Below, one piece after another: positions 17,787-26,293 of a stretch of DNA of 64,000 nt. A model generated the notes under the pieces. It had not been told where the DNA came from. It did no database searches and was given only the letters and a program-made list of their open reading frames with translations. A program made the translations under genes and the position numbers. The stretch is from positions 62,001 to 126,000 of the forward strand of contig SVEY01000002.1 of the NCBI GenBank assembly GCA_015057165.1. Direction: 5' to 3'. This stretch comes from Lachnospiraceae bacterium. Its GTDB lineage: Bacteria; Bacillota; Clostridia; Lachnospirales; Lachnospiraceae. Numbering within the stretch: position 1 is the first letter of the stretch; each line of letters starts with the position of its first letter.

Positions 17787-19256
17787 ATGAACTACAAAGA
17801 AACGATTAGAAAAAAGAATAAGCTTTTGGCATTGGCTTTGCTTGGATCTATTCTTCTAAGAACCATTGCTAATGCACCATTTGTTGGGATAATGGCTGCA
17901 ATTCCAATGGGCGTTGGAGCTGTTGTTGTGGGACTGCTTCTATTCTTCTTATCATCGAAATTACCACCTATTCCAATGATGTTTGCTTTTTCAATTTTTA
18001 TGTCTGTGATGGTATTTCTTCTTATGACATTTTGGCCGTGTAGAGCCAACTACATGATGGTTTTCATGGCACTTTTCTTTGTAATTATGTATGAAGATAT
18101 TCGTGTAATTGCTTTGCAGGCTGTATGTTGTGTCGCTGAAATGATATATTTCCATTTTGCATATTACAGTGCCCTTAATGATACGGAGTGGGGTAATGAT
18201 ACAACAGTTATTGCTATCGTATATATAATTTCAGGTATGTTTGTATTTATTATGCTTTCAAGAATGACCAAGAAGCAGTTTGCTGAATTAGAGAAAATTA
18301 ATGCAGAAGCTCAGGAAGAGAAGGAGAAAGCAGAGAAGCTCCTTGCTCAGATTAGTAAGTCTGTTGGAGTTCTTGATAGTACATCTGGTAAGATTTCTGA
18401 GAGTGTTACAGTATCAGGTGATATAACTAATGAGATTAGTAAGTCTACAGAAGACGTGGCGAGACGTGCTAATAGCGAAGTTGAGGCAGCTGATACTATT
18501 AGAAACATGGTAAGTGATGGAGTTGATAATATTAGGAGTGTTACTGAAGCATCAATTAAGATGACAGAAGCTTCTAATGAGACTAATACAGCTATTGCTG
18601 ACAGTGACAAGAGAGTTGTTATCCTTTCTGAAAGAATGGAGAACCTTAACGAGAAGATGGGAGAGATATCACGTTCCATCTCAGAGCTTTCTGAAGAAAA
18701 TAACAAGATTGTTAATATCTTAGGAACATTAGGCGAGATTACAGACCAGACCAATTTGCTCTCACTTAATGCGTCTATTGAGGCCGCTCGTGCAGGAGAA
18801 GCTGGTAAAGGCTTTGCTGTAGTTGCAGATGAGATTCGTAATCTGTCTGATTCTTCTGCTCAGTTTACAGATGAGATTCATTCAATCTTAGATGGTGTAG
18901 AAGCTAAGACAAAACAGGTTACAGATGAGATTGCACAAGGACGAGAATCTGTAGAAGAATGTAATGACTATGTTAAGGAAGTTGGAGAATCATTCGAAGT
19001 TGTTCGTTCCAACTCAGACGAGATTCTTGCTAAAGCACGTGATATTGAGGAGCAGTCTAATTCTCTTCAGAGGTTACTTACTAACACACTTGATAATGTT
19101 AACGATATTAGTGCTAACGTTGAATCAACAAGTGCTGCTATGGAAGAGATTTCCGTAAGTATTAGTAATCTTAATGGAAGTATTGGAAATGTTGTTGCAG
19201 GATATAATGATATTAATGATATTACAGCAAGCCTAGTTGAGGTTTCAGAACAGTAA
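17787..19256 (+). CDS. Methyl-accepting chemotaxis protein without a ligand domain
   Basis: 489 residues from the ATG at 17787, which has GGAGG upstream. About six hydrophobic helices occupy residues 10-165 with only short loops and no extracytoplasmic sensor domain. A helical linker leads into a complete MCP signalling domain whose hairpin tip reads EITDQTNLLSLNASIEAARA, followed by GKGFAVVADEIRNL. It should signal to CheA through CheW. The membrane part itself may sense energy state or membrane changes. No che or fla genes are adjacent. Confidence 0.9.
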   Translation: MNYKETIRKKNKLLALALLGSILLRTIANAPFVGIMAAIPMGVGAVVVGLLLFFLSSKLPPIPMMFAFSIFMSVMVFLLMTFWPCRANYMMVFMALFFVIMYEDIRVIALQAVCCVAEMIYFHFAYYSALNDTEWGNDTTVIAIVYIISGMFVFIMLSRMTKKQFAELEKINAEAQEEKEKAEKLLAQISKSVGVLDSTSGKISESVTVSGDITNEISKSTEDVARRANSEVEAADTIRNMVSDGVDNIRSVTEASIKMTEASNETNTAIADSDKRVVILSERMENLNEKMGEISRSISELSEENNKIVNILGTLGEITDQTNLLSLNASIEAARAGEAGKGFAVVADEIRNLSDSSAQFTDEIHSILDGVEAKTKQVTDEIAQGRESVEECNDYVKEVGESFEVVRSNSDEILAKARDIEEQSNSLQRLLTNTLDNVNDISANVESTSAAMEEISVSISNLNGSIGNVVAGYNDINDITASLVEVSEQ

Positions 19257-19333
19257 TATCAAATAGTACTTTTATAAATACAAAAATGTTGGATATACAA
19301 CATATTGTGGTTTGTAATTTAATGGAACATATT

Positions 19334-19379
19334 AAGGGAGTAAAGTTTCAAAACTATTGAAATTTTACTCCCTTTCTTC
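19334..19379 (+). terminator. Terminator after the chemoreceptor gene
   Basis: An 18-base-pair stem (19334-19351 with 19357-19374, one G-T pair) with loop AACTA ends in a pyrimidine-rich stretch. It lies directly upstream of the ppdK promoter. Confidence 0.75.
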
Positions 19380-19408
19380 TTGAAAATGTTTATGTCTATT
19401 GTTACAAT
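19380..19408 (+). promoter_or_regulatory. ppdK promoter
   Basis: TTGAAA (19380-19385), a 17-base spacer and TACAAT (19403-19408) give a near-consensus sigma-A promoter, leaving a leader of about 50 bases before the ppdK ATG. Confidence 0.7.
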
Positions 19409-19462
19409 AGTTCTATCTGTAGTTTAGATGCTATATATAAGTTTTTTAGGAGGAAAAGAATT

Positions 19463-22183
19463 ATGGCAAAATGGGTTTACACCTTCAAAGAAGGTAACAT
19501 GACCATGCGTAACTTACTTGGCGGTAAGGGAGCTAACCTTGCAGAGATGACTGAAATTGGTCTTCCTGTACCACAAGGTTTTACAATCACAACAGAGGCA
19601 TGTACTCAGTATTATGAGGACGGAAGAAAGATTAATGATGAGATCATGTCTCAGACAATGGAAGGCGTTGAGTGGATGGAGAGAGAGAACGGCAAGAAGT
19701 TTGGCGATCTTAAGAATCCACTTCTTGTATCTGTTCGTTCTGGTGCTCGTGCTTCAATGCCTGGTATGATGGATACTATCCTCAACCTTGGTCTTAATGA
19801 TGAAGTAGTAGAGGCTATGATTGCAGGAAACCCTGATCCTAAGTTCGAGCGTTTCGTATATGACTCTTACAGAAGATTTATTCAGATGTTCTCTGATGTA
19901 GTTATGGAAGTTGGTAAGAAGTATTTTGAACAACTTATCGACAAGATGAAGGCTGACAGAGGAGTTGAATTTGACGTTGACCTTACAGCTGCTGATCTTA
20001 AGGAATTAGCAGAGCAGTTTAAGGCTGAGTATAAGAATCAATTAGGTTCTGACTTCCCTTCAGATCCAGTAGAGCAGTTAAAGCTTGCTATTGAAGCTGT
20101 ATTTAGATCATGGGATAACCCAAGAGCTAATGTATATCGTCGTGATAACGATATTCCTTACTCATGGGGTACAGCTGTTAACGTAATGCCAATGGTATTT
20201 GGTAACTTAAATGATGAGTCTGGTACTGGTGTTGCATTTACAAGAGATCCTGCAACAGGTGAGAAGAAGCTTATGGGTGAGTTCTTAAAGAACGCTCAGG
20301 GTGAAGACGTTGTTGCTGGTGTTCGTACTCCAATGCCAATCGCTCAGATGGAGCAGGAATTCCCAGAAGCATATGCTGAATTTATCAAGGTATGTGAGAC
20401 TCTTGAGAATCACTATCATGATATGCAGGATATGGAATTTACTGTTGAGAACAAGAAGTTATATATGCTTCAATGTCGTAATGGTAAGAGAACAGCTCCT
20501 GCTGCCCTTCAAATTGCTTGTGATCTTGTTGATGAAGGACATAAGACAGAAGCAGAAGCAGTTGCTATGATTGATCCTCGTAACTTAGATACATTACTTC
20601 ATCCACAATTTGATGCTGCTGAACTTAAGGCTGCAACTCCAATTGGTAAGGGACTTGGTGCTTCACCTGGTGCTGCTTGCGGTAAAGTAGTATTTACAGC
20701 TGAAGATGCTGAAGAATGGAATGCAAGAGGCGAGAAGGTTGTACTTGTTCGTCTTGAGACATCACCAGAAGATATCACTGGTATGAAAGCTTCTCAGGGT
20801 ATCTTAACAGTTCGTGGTGGTATGACAAGTCACGCTGCCGTTGTTGCTCGTGGAATGGGTACATGTTGTGTATCTGGTTGTGGCGACATTGCAATGGATG
20901 AAGAGAATAAGACATTTACATTAGCTGGACAGAAATTCGTAGAGGGTTCTGAGATTTCTATCGATGGTACAACAGGTAACATTTATGCAGGAATCATCCC
21001 TACAGTTGATGCTCAGATTGCTGGTACATTTGGACGTGTTATGGCATGGGCTGATAAGTATAGAAGACTTAAGGTTCGTACTAATGCTGATACTCCTGCT
21101 GATGCTAAGAAGGCTAGAGAACTTGGCGCAGAAGGTATCGGACTTTGCCGTACAGAGCATATGTTCTTCGAAGAGGACAGAATTGCTGCATTTAGAGAGA
21201 TGATTTGTGCTGATACAGTTGAAGAGAGAGAAGCTGCATTAGATAAGATTCTTCCATATCAGCAAAGCGACTTCAAGGCATTATATGAAGCACTTGAAGG
21301 ATGCCCGGTTACAATTCGTTTCTTAGATCCACCTCTACATGAGTTCGTTCCTACAGAGGAAGAAGATATTAAGAAGTTAGCTGATGCTCAAGGAAAGTCA
21401 GTTGATGAAATTAAGGCACTTATTGAATCACTACATGAATTCAACCCAATGATGGGTCACAGAGGATGCCGTCTTGCAGTTACATATCCTGAGATTGCTA
21501 AGATGCAGACTAAGGCTGTTATCAGAGCTGCTATTGAAGTTCAGAAGGCTCATAGCGATTGGAATGTTAAGCCTGAGATCATGATTCCACTTGTTGGAGA
21601 TGTTAATGAGCTTAAGTTCGTTAAGAAGGTAGTAGTTGAGACTGCTGATGCTGAGATTGCTGATGCAGGTGTTAAGCTTGAGTATGAAGTTGGTACAATG
21701 ATTGAAATCCCACGTGCTGCTCTTACAGCTGATGAGATTGCTGAGGAAGCTGATTTCTTCTGCTTCGGTACTAACGACCTAACACAGATGGCTTATGGAT
21801 TCTCTCGTGATGATGCTGGTAAGTTCTTAGATGCTTATTATGACAAGAAGATCTTCGAGAATGATCCATTTGCTAAGCTAGACCAAGATGGTGTAGGTAA
21901 ACTTATGCAGATTGCTATTGCACTTGGTAAGATGAAGAATTCTAAGCTTCATGTTGGTATCTGTGGTGAGCATGGTGGAGATCCTTCATCAGTTGAGTTC
22001 TGTGATAAGATTGGACTTGACTATGTATCATGTTCTCCATTTAGAGTACCAATTGCAAGACTTGCTGCAGCACAGGCTGCTATCGCAAGTAATCCAAGCA
22101 TCGTGACAGTAGAGAAGGCAGCTAACAAGGCTAAGGACTTTGCTGATGATGTTAAGGAAAAGCTTATTGAGATCTTCAAGTAA
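19463..22183 (+). CDS. ppdK: Pyruvate phosphate dikinase
   Basis: 906 residues. The N-terminal ATP-grasp part has GGKGANLAEM and VSVRSGARASMPGMMDT. The swivelling domain has the phosphohistidine in GGMTSHAAVVARGMG near residue 457, and the C-terminal PEP barrel ends with CGEHGGDPSSVEF. It interconverts PEP, AMP and PPi with pyruvate, ATP and Pi, and anaerobes use it for PPi-based glycolysis. The codon choice is strongly biased toward a small set (GCT, CTT, GGT), as expected for a highly expressed gene. Its 3' end has a partial tandem copy just downstream. Confidence 0.96.
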   Translation: MAKWVYTFKEGNMTMRNLLGGKGANLAEMTEIGLPVPQGFTITTEACTQYYEDGRKINDEIMSQTMEGVEWMERENGKKFGDLKNPLLVSVRSGARASMPGMMDTILNLGLNDEVVEAMIAGNPDPKFERFVYDSYRRFIQMFSDVVMEVGKKYFEQLIDKMKADRGVEFDVDLTAADLKELAEQFKAEYKNQLGSDFPSDPVEQLKLAIEAVFRSWDNPRANVYRRDNDIPYSWGTAVNVMPMVFGNLNDESGTGVAFTRDPATGEKKLMGEFLKNAQGEDVVAGVRTPMPIAQMEQEFPEAYAEFIKVCETLENHYHDMQDMEFTVENKKLYMLQCRNGKRTAPAALQIACDLVDEGHKTEAEAVAMIDPRNLDTLLHPQFDAAELKAATPIGKGLGASPGAACGKVVFTAEDAEEWNARGEKVVLVRLETSPEDITGMKASQGILTVRGGMTSHAAVVARGMGTCCVSGCGDIAMDEENKTFTLAGQKFVEGSEISIDGTTGNIYAGIIPTVDAQIAGTFGRVMAWADKYRRLKVRTNADTPADAKKARELGAEGIGLCRTEHMFFEEDRIAAFREMICADTVEEREAALDKILPYQQSDFKALYEALEGCPVTIRFLDPPLHEFVPTEEEDIKKLADAQGKSVDEIKALIESLHEFNPMMGHRGCRLAVTYPEIAKMQTKAVIRAAIEVQKAHSDWNVKPEIMIPLVGDVNELKFVKKVVVETADAEIADAGVKLEYEVGTMIEIPRAALTADEIAEEADFFCFGTNDLTQMAYGFSRDDAGKFLDAYYDKKIFENDPFAKLDQDGVGKLMQIAIALGKMKNSKLHVGICGEHGGDPSSVEFCDKIGLDYVSCSPFRVPIARLAAAQAAIASNPSIVTVEKAANKAKDFADDVKEKLIEIFK

Positions 22184-22237
22184 TTAATTGTTGATCATCT
22201 TAATGGAAAGCTTATTGAGATTCTTAAGATAATTAAT
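22157..22237 (+). repeat. Partial tandem copy of the ppdK 3' end
   Basis: The last coding bases and stop region of ppdK (22157-22189) recur as a diverged copy at 22205-22237, sharing AAAGCTTATTGAGAT and TAATTAAT blocks, 48 bases apart. The second copy is outside the gene and not translated. Confidence 0.65.
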
Positions 22238-22270
22238 ATAGGCTTTGCCTGAATCGAATATGATTATAGT

Positions 22271-22301
22271 ATAGAGAGCCCTTGTGGCTCTCTATTTTTT
22301 G
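22271..22301 (+). terminator. ppdK terminator
   Basis: A perfect 10-base-pair stem (22271-22280 with 22286-22295) with loop CTTGT is followed by six T. Confidence 0.9.
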
Positions 22302-22361
22302 TATTATAGTGATGAATAAATCACTTGTAGCTAGGCATATGAACAAGTTGGAATAACAGAA

Positions 22362-22377
22362 TTCTACAATTGTAGAA
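22362..22377. promoter_or_regulatory. Palindrome with BlaI/CopY-like core
   Basis: TTCTACAATTGTAGAA is a perfect 16-base palindrome containing TACAATTGTA, which fits the TACA-NN-TGTA core of BlaI/MecI/CopY-family operators. It lies 10 bases before TATAAT (22387-22392), where a bound repressor would block the methyltransferase promoter. No such regulator gene is in the window. Confidence 0.45.
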
Positions 22378-22400
22378 GAATCATGATATAATAATAAATC

Positions 22401-23213
22401 ATGGGTAATTTGATTATGGAAAATGTAAAGAGAATAACAAGTTTAGATGCTGCTGACGTGTCGGTTTATGTCGGCCTAAATGAGCGACAATTAAAACGAT
22501 ACAACGAGCCAGATAATGGTATCTTTATATGCGAGAGCATGAAGGTTATAAAAAGGGCAATTGCTGCAGGCTATAAGCCCCAATCCTTTTTTGTTGAAGA
22601 GAGTCAGTTAGAAGGGGTGAAACAATTTAACACTGACAATGTCCCAATCTATGCGGCTAGTGAAAATGTTATGAAGAACATCACAGGCTACTCCCTAACA
22701 GGTGGTGTCCTATCAGCCATGCATAGAAAATGCCCATTAACCCCCACTAAGCTAATAGAATCCTGCAACAAGATAGTAGTACTTGATGATGTTGAGAATC
22801 CGACTAATGTTGGTGCTATATTCAGGTCCGCCGCAGCCTTAGGAGCAGAGGCAGTTTTGCTGACAGAAGGGTGCGCTGACCCACTATACAGAAGAGCTGC
22901 AAGAGTAAGTATGGGGACAGTATTTCAGCTTGAGTGGACATACATTAATCGAAGTGATATTTCCCTGCTTAAGGAAAGCGGATTTACACTTATGGCGTTG
23001 TCTCTTACTGACGATGCCAGGAGCCTAAGGGACTTGAAGTTGTCTGCCAATAAGAGGGCGGTAGTTCTTGGTAATGAAGAACATGGCATTTCCCCTAAGA
23101 TTCTAAACACATGCAATATGAATGTCATTATCCCTATGTCTAACGGAGTGGATTCCCTTAATGTGGCATCCGCAAGTGCAGTAGCCTTTTGGGAGATATT
23201 TAAGAAGGTCTAA
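22401..23213 (+). CDS. SpoU/TrmH-family RNA methyltransferase
   Basis: 270 residues. A short N-terminal substrate-binding domain is followed by a SPOUT domain with its three motifs: DDVENPTNVGAIFRSAAALG, VVLGNEEHGISP, and IPMSNGVDSLNVASASAVA forming the SAM-binding knot. It should methylate a ribose 2'-O in tRNA or rRNA; the exact site cannot be told. ATG 22401 is used; ATG 22416 is a possible later start, and neither has a strong Shine-Dalgarno. The stop codon overlaps the stop of the convergent hemerythrin gene. Confidence 0.88.
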   Translation: MGNLIMENVKRITSLDAADVSVYVGLNERQLKRYNEPDNGIFICESMKVIKRAIAAGYKPQSFFVEESQLEGVKQFNTDNVPIYAASENVMKNITGYSLTGGVLSAMHRKCPLTPTKLIESCNKIVVLDDVENPTNVGAIFRSAAALGAEAVLLTEGCADPLYRRAARVSMGTVFQLEWTYINRSDISLLKESGFTLMALSLTDDARSLRDLKLSANKRAVVLGNEEHGISPKILNTCNMNVIIPMSNGVDSLNVASASAVAFWEIFKKV

Positions 23214-24028
23214 CCTATCTTAGAGTCCATCTTAAGGATGTGCTGGCTAAGCCAGGTAATAAGATAGTCAGTAAGATTACCTAAGTATTCTTCCTGATTT
23301 TCGTCTAGTTCATTTAATTCGATTTTGGAGATTCGTTCTACGAAGGAGCGGTGAGCCTTCTTTTGGGCAGCCAGGCCTTCGTAGTTAATAGACTCCATAT
23401 ATTCTTCCTCATCGGCAAAATGAGTCTCTGTATATTCCTTAAGCTCTGCAAGAGTGTTGACTATAAAGTCATATTTGTCATAGCCTTTCTTGGATGCTTC
23501 AAGAGCATCGTGCATGCTTGCAATGATTTCAAATAAATGTCTGTGCTGGTCATCAATCGATTCAATGCCAGTAAGGTATTTGTCGGTAAAATCAAACGGG
23601 TCTTCATTATCATCTTCGCTCTGAAGCTTCACAGCGGTGCCGATTAGAGTATCAGACCCAAGAATATGATGGTAAAGCCATTTTGCGCAGAATTGTAATA
23701 GCTCATTAAGCTTCTGTGAGGCATTTTCATCAGTGATGCCCTCGTCCATTTCCTTCTTGATTCGCTTAATAAATGCCTTGTGCTCCATTTTTTGAATAGT
23801 AAGCTCAGGGTCGTCAATCGACTCCATATATGCTTCCTCATGTGTAAAATGTGTATTAGCATATTCAGCAAGGGATTCAAGTAGCTCTTTTGCAACCTCA
23901 GCCGTGTTGGCCTTTCCCTCTAAAGCAGCCTTATTTGCCTCATTTAGCGACGCGAAGAGGCCGCGATGTTCATTATCTATTGTCTCATTTCCAATAATAC
24001 AATCATCTATAAAAATATAAGTATCCAT
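23210..24028 (-). CDS. Tandem bacteriohemerythrin
   Basis: 272 residues made of two hemerythrin domains. Each keeps the di-iron ligand set: NEHRGLF, HFTHEEAYME, EHKAF and YHHILGSD in the first; DQHRHLF, HFADEEEYME, AHRSF and SQHILKMD in the second. Hemerythrins bind O2 reversibly, and in anaerobes they probably scavenge or sense it. The two-domain form in one chain is less common than the single-domain form. Its stop overlaps the convergent methyltransferase stop with no terminator between them, so the two transcripts are likely to run into each other. Confidence 0.9.
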   Translation of the reverse strand: MDTYIFIDDCIIGNETIDNEHRGLFASLNEANKAALEGKANTAEVAKELLESLAEYANTHFTHEEAYMESIDDPELTIQKMEHKAFIKRIKKEMDEGITDENASQKLNELLQFCAKWLYHHILGSDTLIGTAVKLQSEDDNEDPFDFTDKYLTGIESIDDQHRHLFEIIASMHDALEASKKGYDKYDFIVNTLAELKEYTETHFADEEEYMESINYEGLAAQKKAHRSFVERISKIELNELDENQEEYLGNLTDYLITWLSQHILKMDSKIG

Positions 24029-24114
24029 ATTAACTGTCCTCCATTATGATTCCTTCATATACTTAAGTAAATTATAAATAATGAAGTAGTTGAATGCAAG
24101 AAAGACATAAAGTA

Positions 24115-24123
24115 TGGTATAAT
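24115..24123 (+). promoter_or_regulatory. Extended -10 promoter before the symporter
   Basis: TGGTATAAT is a perfect extended -10 box. No clear -35 lies at 17 bases. Transcription would start near 24130, at the first bases of the structured element 24127-24222. Confidence 0.55.
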
Positions 24124-24126
24124 ACG

Positions 24127-24222
24127 TCGTAAGGTGTCGCGAAATATGTCGTGAGCCTGCGAAGCAGGGTGACGACAGCATATACACGAAGTGTATTGCG
24201 TTCAGCGACGGATTCCTTACGA
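24127..24222 (+). repeat. Branched structured element in the symporter leader
   Basis: TCGTAAGG (24127-24134) pairs with CCTTACGA (24215-24222) and GTCGC (24136-24140) with GCGAC (24205-24209). Inside are two hairpins with GAA loops: CCTGC-GAA-GCAGG (24156-24168), extended by TGTCGT/ACGACA, and ATACAC-GAA-GTGTAT (24182-24196). The minus strand of its end (24210-24222) shares 13 bases with the element at 41313-41325. It may be a dispersed repeat, a cis-acting RNA, or both. Confidence 0.6.
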
Positions 24223-24272
24223 GAATATGACTGGTAACGACTTGTAAAATATTTATATAGAGAGAGATAACT

Positions 24273-25520
24273 ATGAAGAAGAAAATAAAACTGCCACTTG
24301 CTATACAGATATTCATTGCCCTTGTTCTTGGAATTATAGCAGGTATATTATTGCAGGGGCATACAGATATAGCGGATGATTATATCAAGCCATTTGGTAC
24401 GATTTTTCTTAATTTACTCAAATTCATCGTAGTACCTATAGTGTTATTCTCAATAATGTCCGGCATAATATCCATGAGAGATGTTAAGAAGGTAGGTTCA
24501 ATTGGTATTAAGGCAGTTATCTATTATTTCTGCACAACGGCAATAGCAATTGTAATAGGACTTATAGGTGGTAATGTGTTCAAACAGTTTTTCCCGATTC
24601 TTGAGACTTCTAACCTACAATTTACCGAGGCACAAACCACCACATTTATGGATACAATTGTTGGAATTTTCCCCGATAACTTTTTTTCGCCATTAGTAGA
24701 AGCTAATATGCTGCAGGTTATTGTTATGGCTGTAATAATAGGATTTGCAGTAATACTTGTTGGAGAAAAGGCAAAACCTGCCATAAAGGGCATAGAGACA
24801 CTTAATGCAATATTTATGAAAGCTATGGAGATGATTCTTAGCTTATCGCCAATAGGTGTATTTTGTCTGATAACGCCTGTTGTAGCTGATAATGGTGCCG
24901 CAATTATAGGCTCCCTTGCAATAGTTTTAATCTGTGCCTATGTATGTTATATAATTCATATGGCAGTAGTGTATTCAACAGCCGTTGGAACATTAGGCGG
25001 GATGAACCCACTCAAGTTCTTCAAGATGCACCTTCCGGCAATGATATTTGCATTTTCAAGTTCATCGAGTGTTGGAACACTTCCTGTCAACAGAGAAGGT
25101 TGCCTTAAAATGGGAGCTGACGAAGATATAACCTCATTTGTGCTTCCCCTTGGTGCGACGATTAATATGGACGGAACAGCAATTCATCAGGGAGTGTGTG
25201 CCATATTTATTGCAACATGCTATGGTGTTGATTTGGATTTGAATGCTATGCTTACGATTGTATTTACCGCCATTCTTGCATCTATTGGTACCGCAGGTGT
25301 TCCAGGGGCAAGTATGGTAATGCTTGCTATGGTTCTTACATCTGTAGGTCTGCCTCTTGAAGGAATAGCGCTGGTAGCAGGTGTGGACAGAGTATTTGAT
25401 ATGGGAAGAACAGTTGTTAATATAACAGGTGATGCTTCTTGTACAATTATAGTAAGCAATTTAGAGAGAAAAAAGGCTGCAAAAAAGCAGGCCTTGGAAA
25501 AACAGCAGATAGATGAATAA
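24273..25520 (+). CDS. Dicarboxylate/amino acid:cation symporter (DAACS)
   Basis: 415 residues with about eight membrane helices and the two re-entrant loops of the GltP/DctA family. The serine-rich tip reads AFSSSSSVGTLP near residue 265 and the substrate and Na+ site reads NMDGTAIHQG near residue 300. It imports glutamate, aspartate or a C4-dicarboxylate with Na+ or H+. The start has a purine-rich GAGAGAG rather than a full Shine-Dalgarno. A structured element occupies most of its presumed leader. Substrate cannot be decided between amino acid and dicarboxylate by eye. Confidence 0.9.
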   Translation: MKKKIKLPLAIQIFIALVLGIIAGILLQGHTDIADDYIKPFGTIFLNLLKFIVVPIVLFSIMSGIISMRDVKKVGSIGIKAVIYYFCTTAIAIVIGLIGGNVFKQFFPILETSNLQFTEAQTTTFMDTIVGIFPDNFFSPLVEANMLQVIVMAVIIGFAVILVGEKAKPAIKGIETLNAIFMKAMEMILSLSPIGVFCLITPVVADNGAAIIGSLAIVLICAYVCYIIHMAVVYSTAVGTLGGMNPLKFFKMHLPAMIFAFSSSSSVGTLPVNREGCLKMGADEDITSFVLPLGATINMDGTAIHQGVCAIFIATCYGVDLDLNAMLTIVFTAILASIGTAGVPGASMVMLAMVLTSVGLPLEGIALVAGVDRVFDMGRTVVNITGDASCTIIVSNLERKKAAKKQALEKQQIDE

Positions 25521-25549
25521 GTGATTACATAGAAAGGTAGGTGCCTAAA

Positions 25550-26278
25550 ATGAGTAAAAAAATAGTTCAAACAGCAGGTAGAGAACAGTTAGGAGAATTT
25601 GCGCCGGAGTTTGCGCATTTTAATGATGATGTATTATTCGGTGAGAACTGGAATAATCAGGATATAGATGTGAAGACCAGATGCATTATAACAGTTGTAG
25701 CTCTTATGTCACAGGGTATAACCGATTCCAGCTTAAAGTATCATATAATGAACGCTAAGAGTAACGGTGTATCGCAGAAGGAAATGGCTGCAATTATTAC
25801 CCATGTTGCGTTTTACGCAGGCTGGCCAAAAGCATGGGCTGTATTTAACCTTGCAAAAGAGGTATACAGCAGTGAAGAGGTTGGCTTAACAGATAGAGAT
25901 AGATATCAGAACACAATCTTCTTCCCGATTGGTGAGCCGAATCCTTATGGCGAGTTTTTCGAGGGTCAAAGCTATCTTGCACCGGTTTCAACAGAGCAGG
26001 TGCCGGTATATAATGTAACCTTTGAACCGGGCTGCAAGAATCATTGGCATATACATCATGCCAAGTCTGGCGGTGGACAGATGCTTATCTGTGTCGGAGG
26101 AAAAGGCTTATATCAGGAGGACGGCAGTAAGGTTCGTGAATTATACCCTGGTGATATTGTAAATATACCTGCCAACGTTAAGCATTGGCATGGAGCGGCA
26201 GACGACTCGTGGTTCTCACATCTTGCAATAGAAGTAGACGGAGAAGACACAAGTACACAGTGGCTGGAGAAGGTGTAA
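25550..26278 (+). CDS. CMD-domain and cupin fusion protein
   Basis: 242 residues from ATG 25550 (an in-frame GTG lies at 25541). Residues 10-100 resemble the carboxymuconolactone decarboxylase fold (CIITVVALMSQGITDSSLKY, then MAAIITHVAFYAGWPKAW) but lack the redox CxxC of AhpD. Residues 130-235 form a cupin with metal ligands in HWHIHHAKSGGGQ and later HWHGAADDSW. Such fusions are commonly annotated as quinone-binding or peroxidase-like proteins without known substrates. It leads a redox cluster with an iron alcohol dehydrogenase 15 bases downstream. Confidence 0.82.
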   Translation: MSKKIVQTAGREQLGEFAPEFAHFNDDVLFGENWNNQDIDVKTRCIITVVALMSQGITDSSLKYHIMNAKSNGVSQKEMAAIITHVAFYAGWPKAWAVFNLAKEVYSSEEVGLTDRDRYQNTIFFPIGEPNPYGEFFEGQSYLAPVSTEQVPVYNVTFEPGCKNHWHIHHAKSGGGQMLICVGGKGLYQEDGSKVRELYPGDIVNIPANVKHWHGAADDSWFSHLAIEVDGEDTSTQWLEKV

Positions 26279-26293
26279 GAAAGGAACAAAGAC

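Noticed and set aside
24044-24316. 90-codon minus-strand open frame over the symporter leader
   Set aside because: It covers the structured element and the start of the symporter gene, has no ribosome binding site and no recognisable domain; the hydrophobic look comes from AT-rich DNA.
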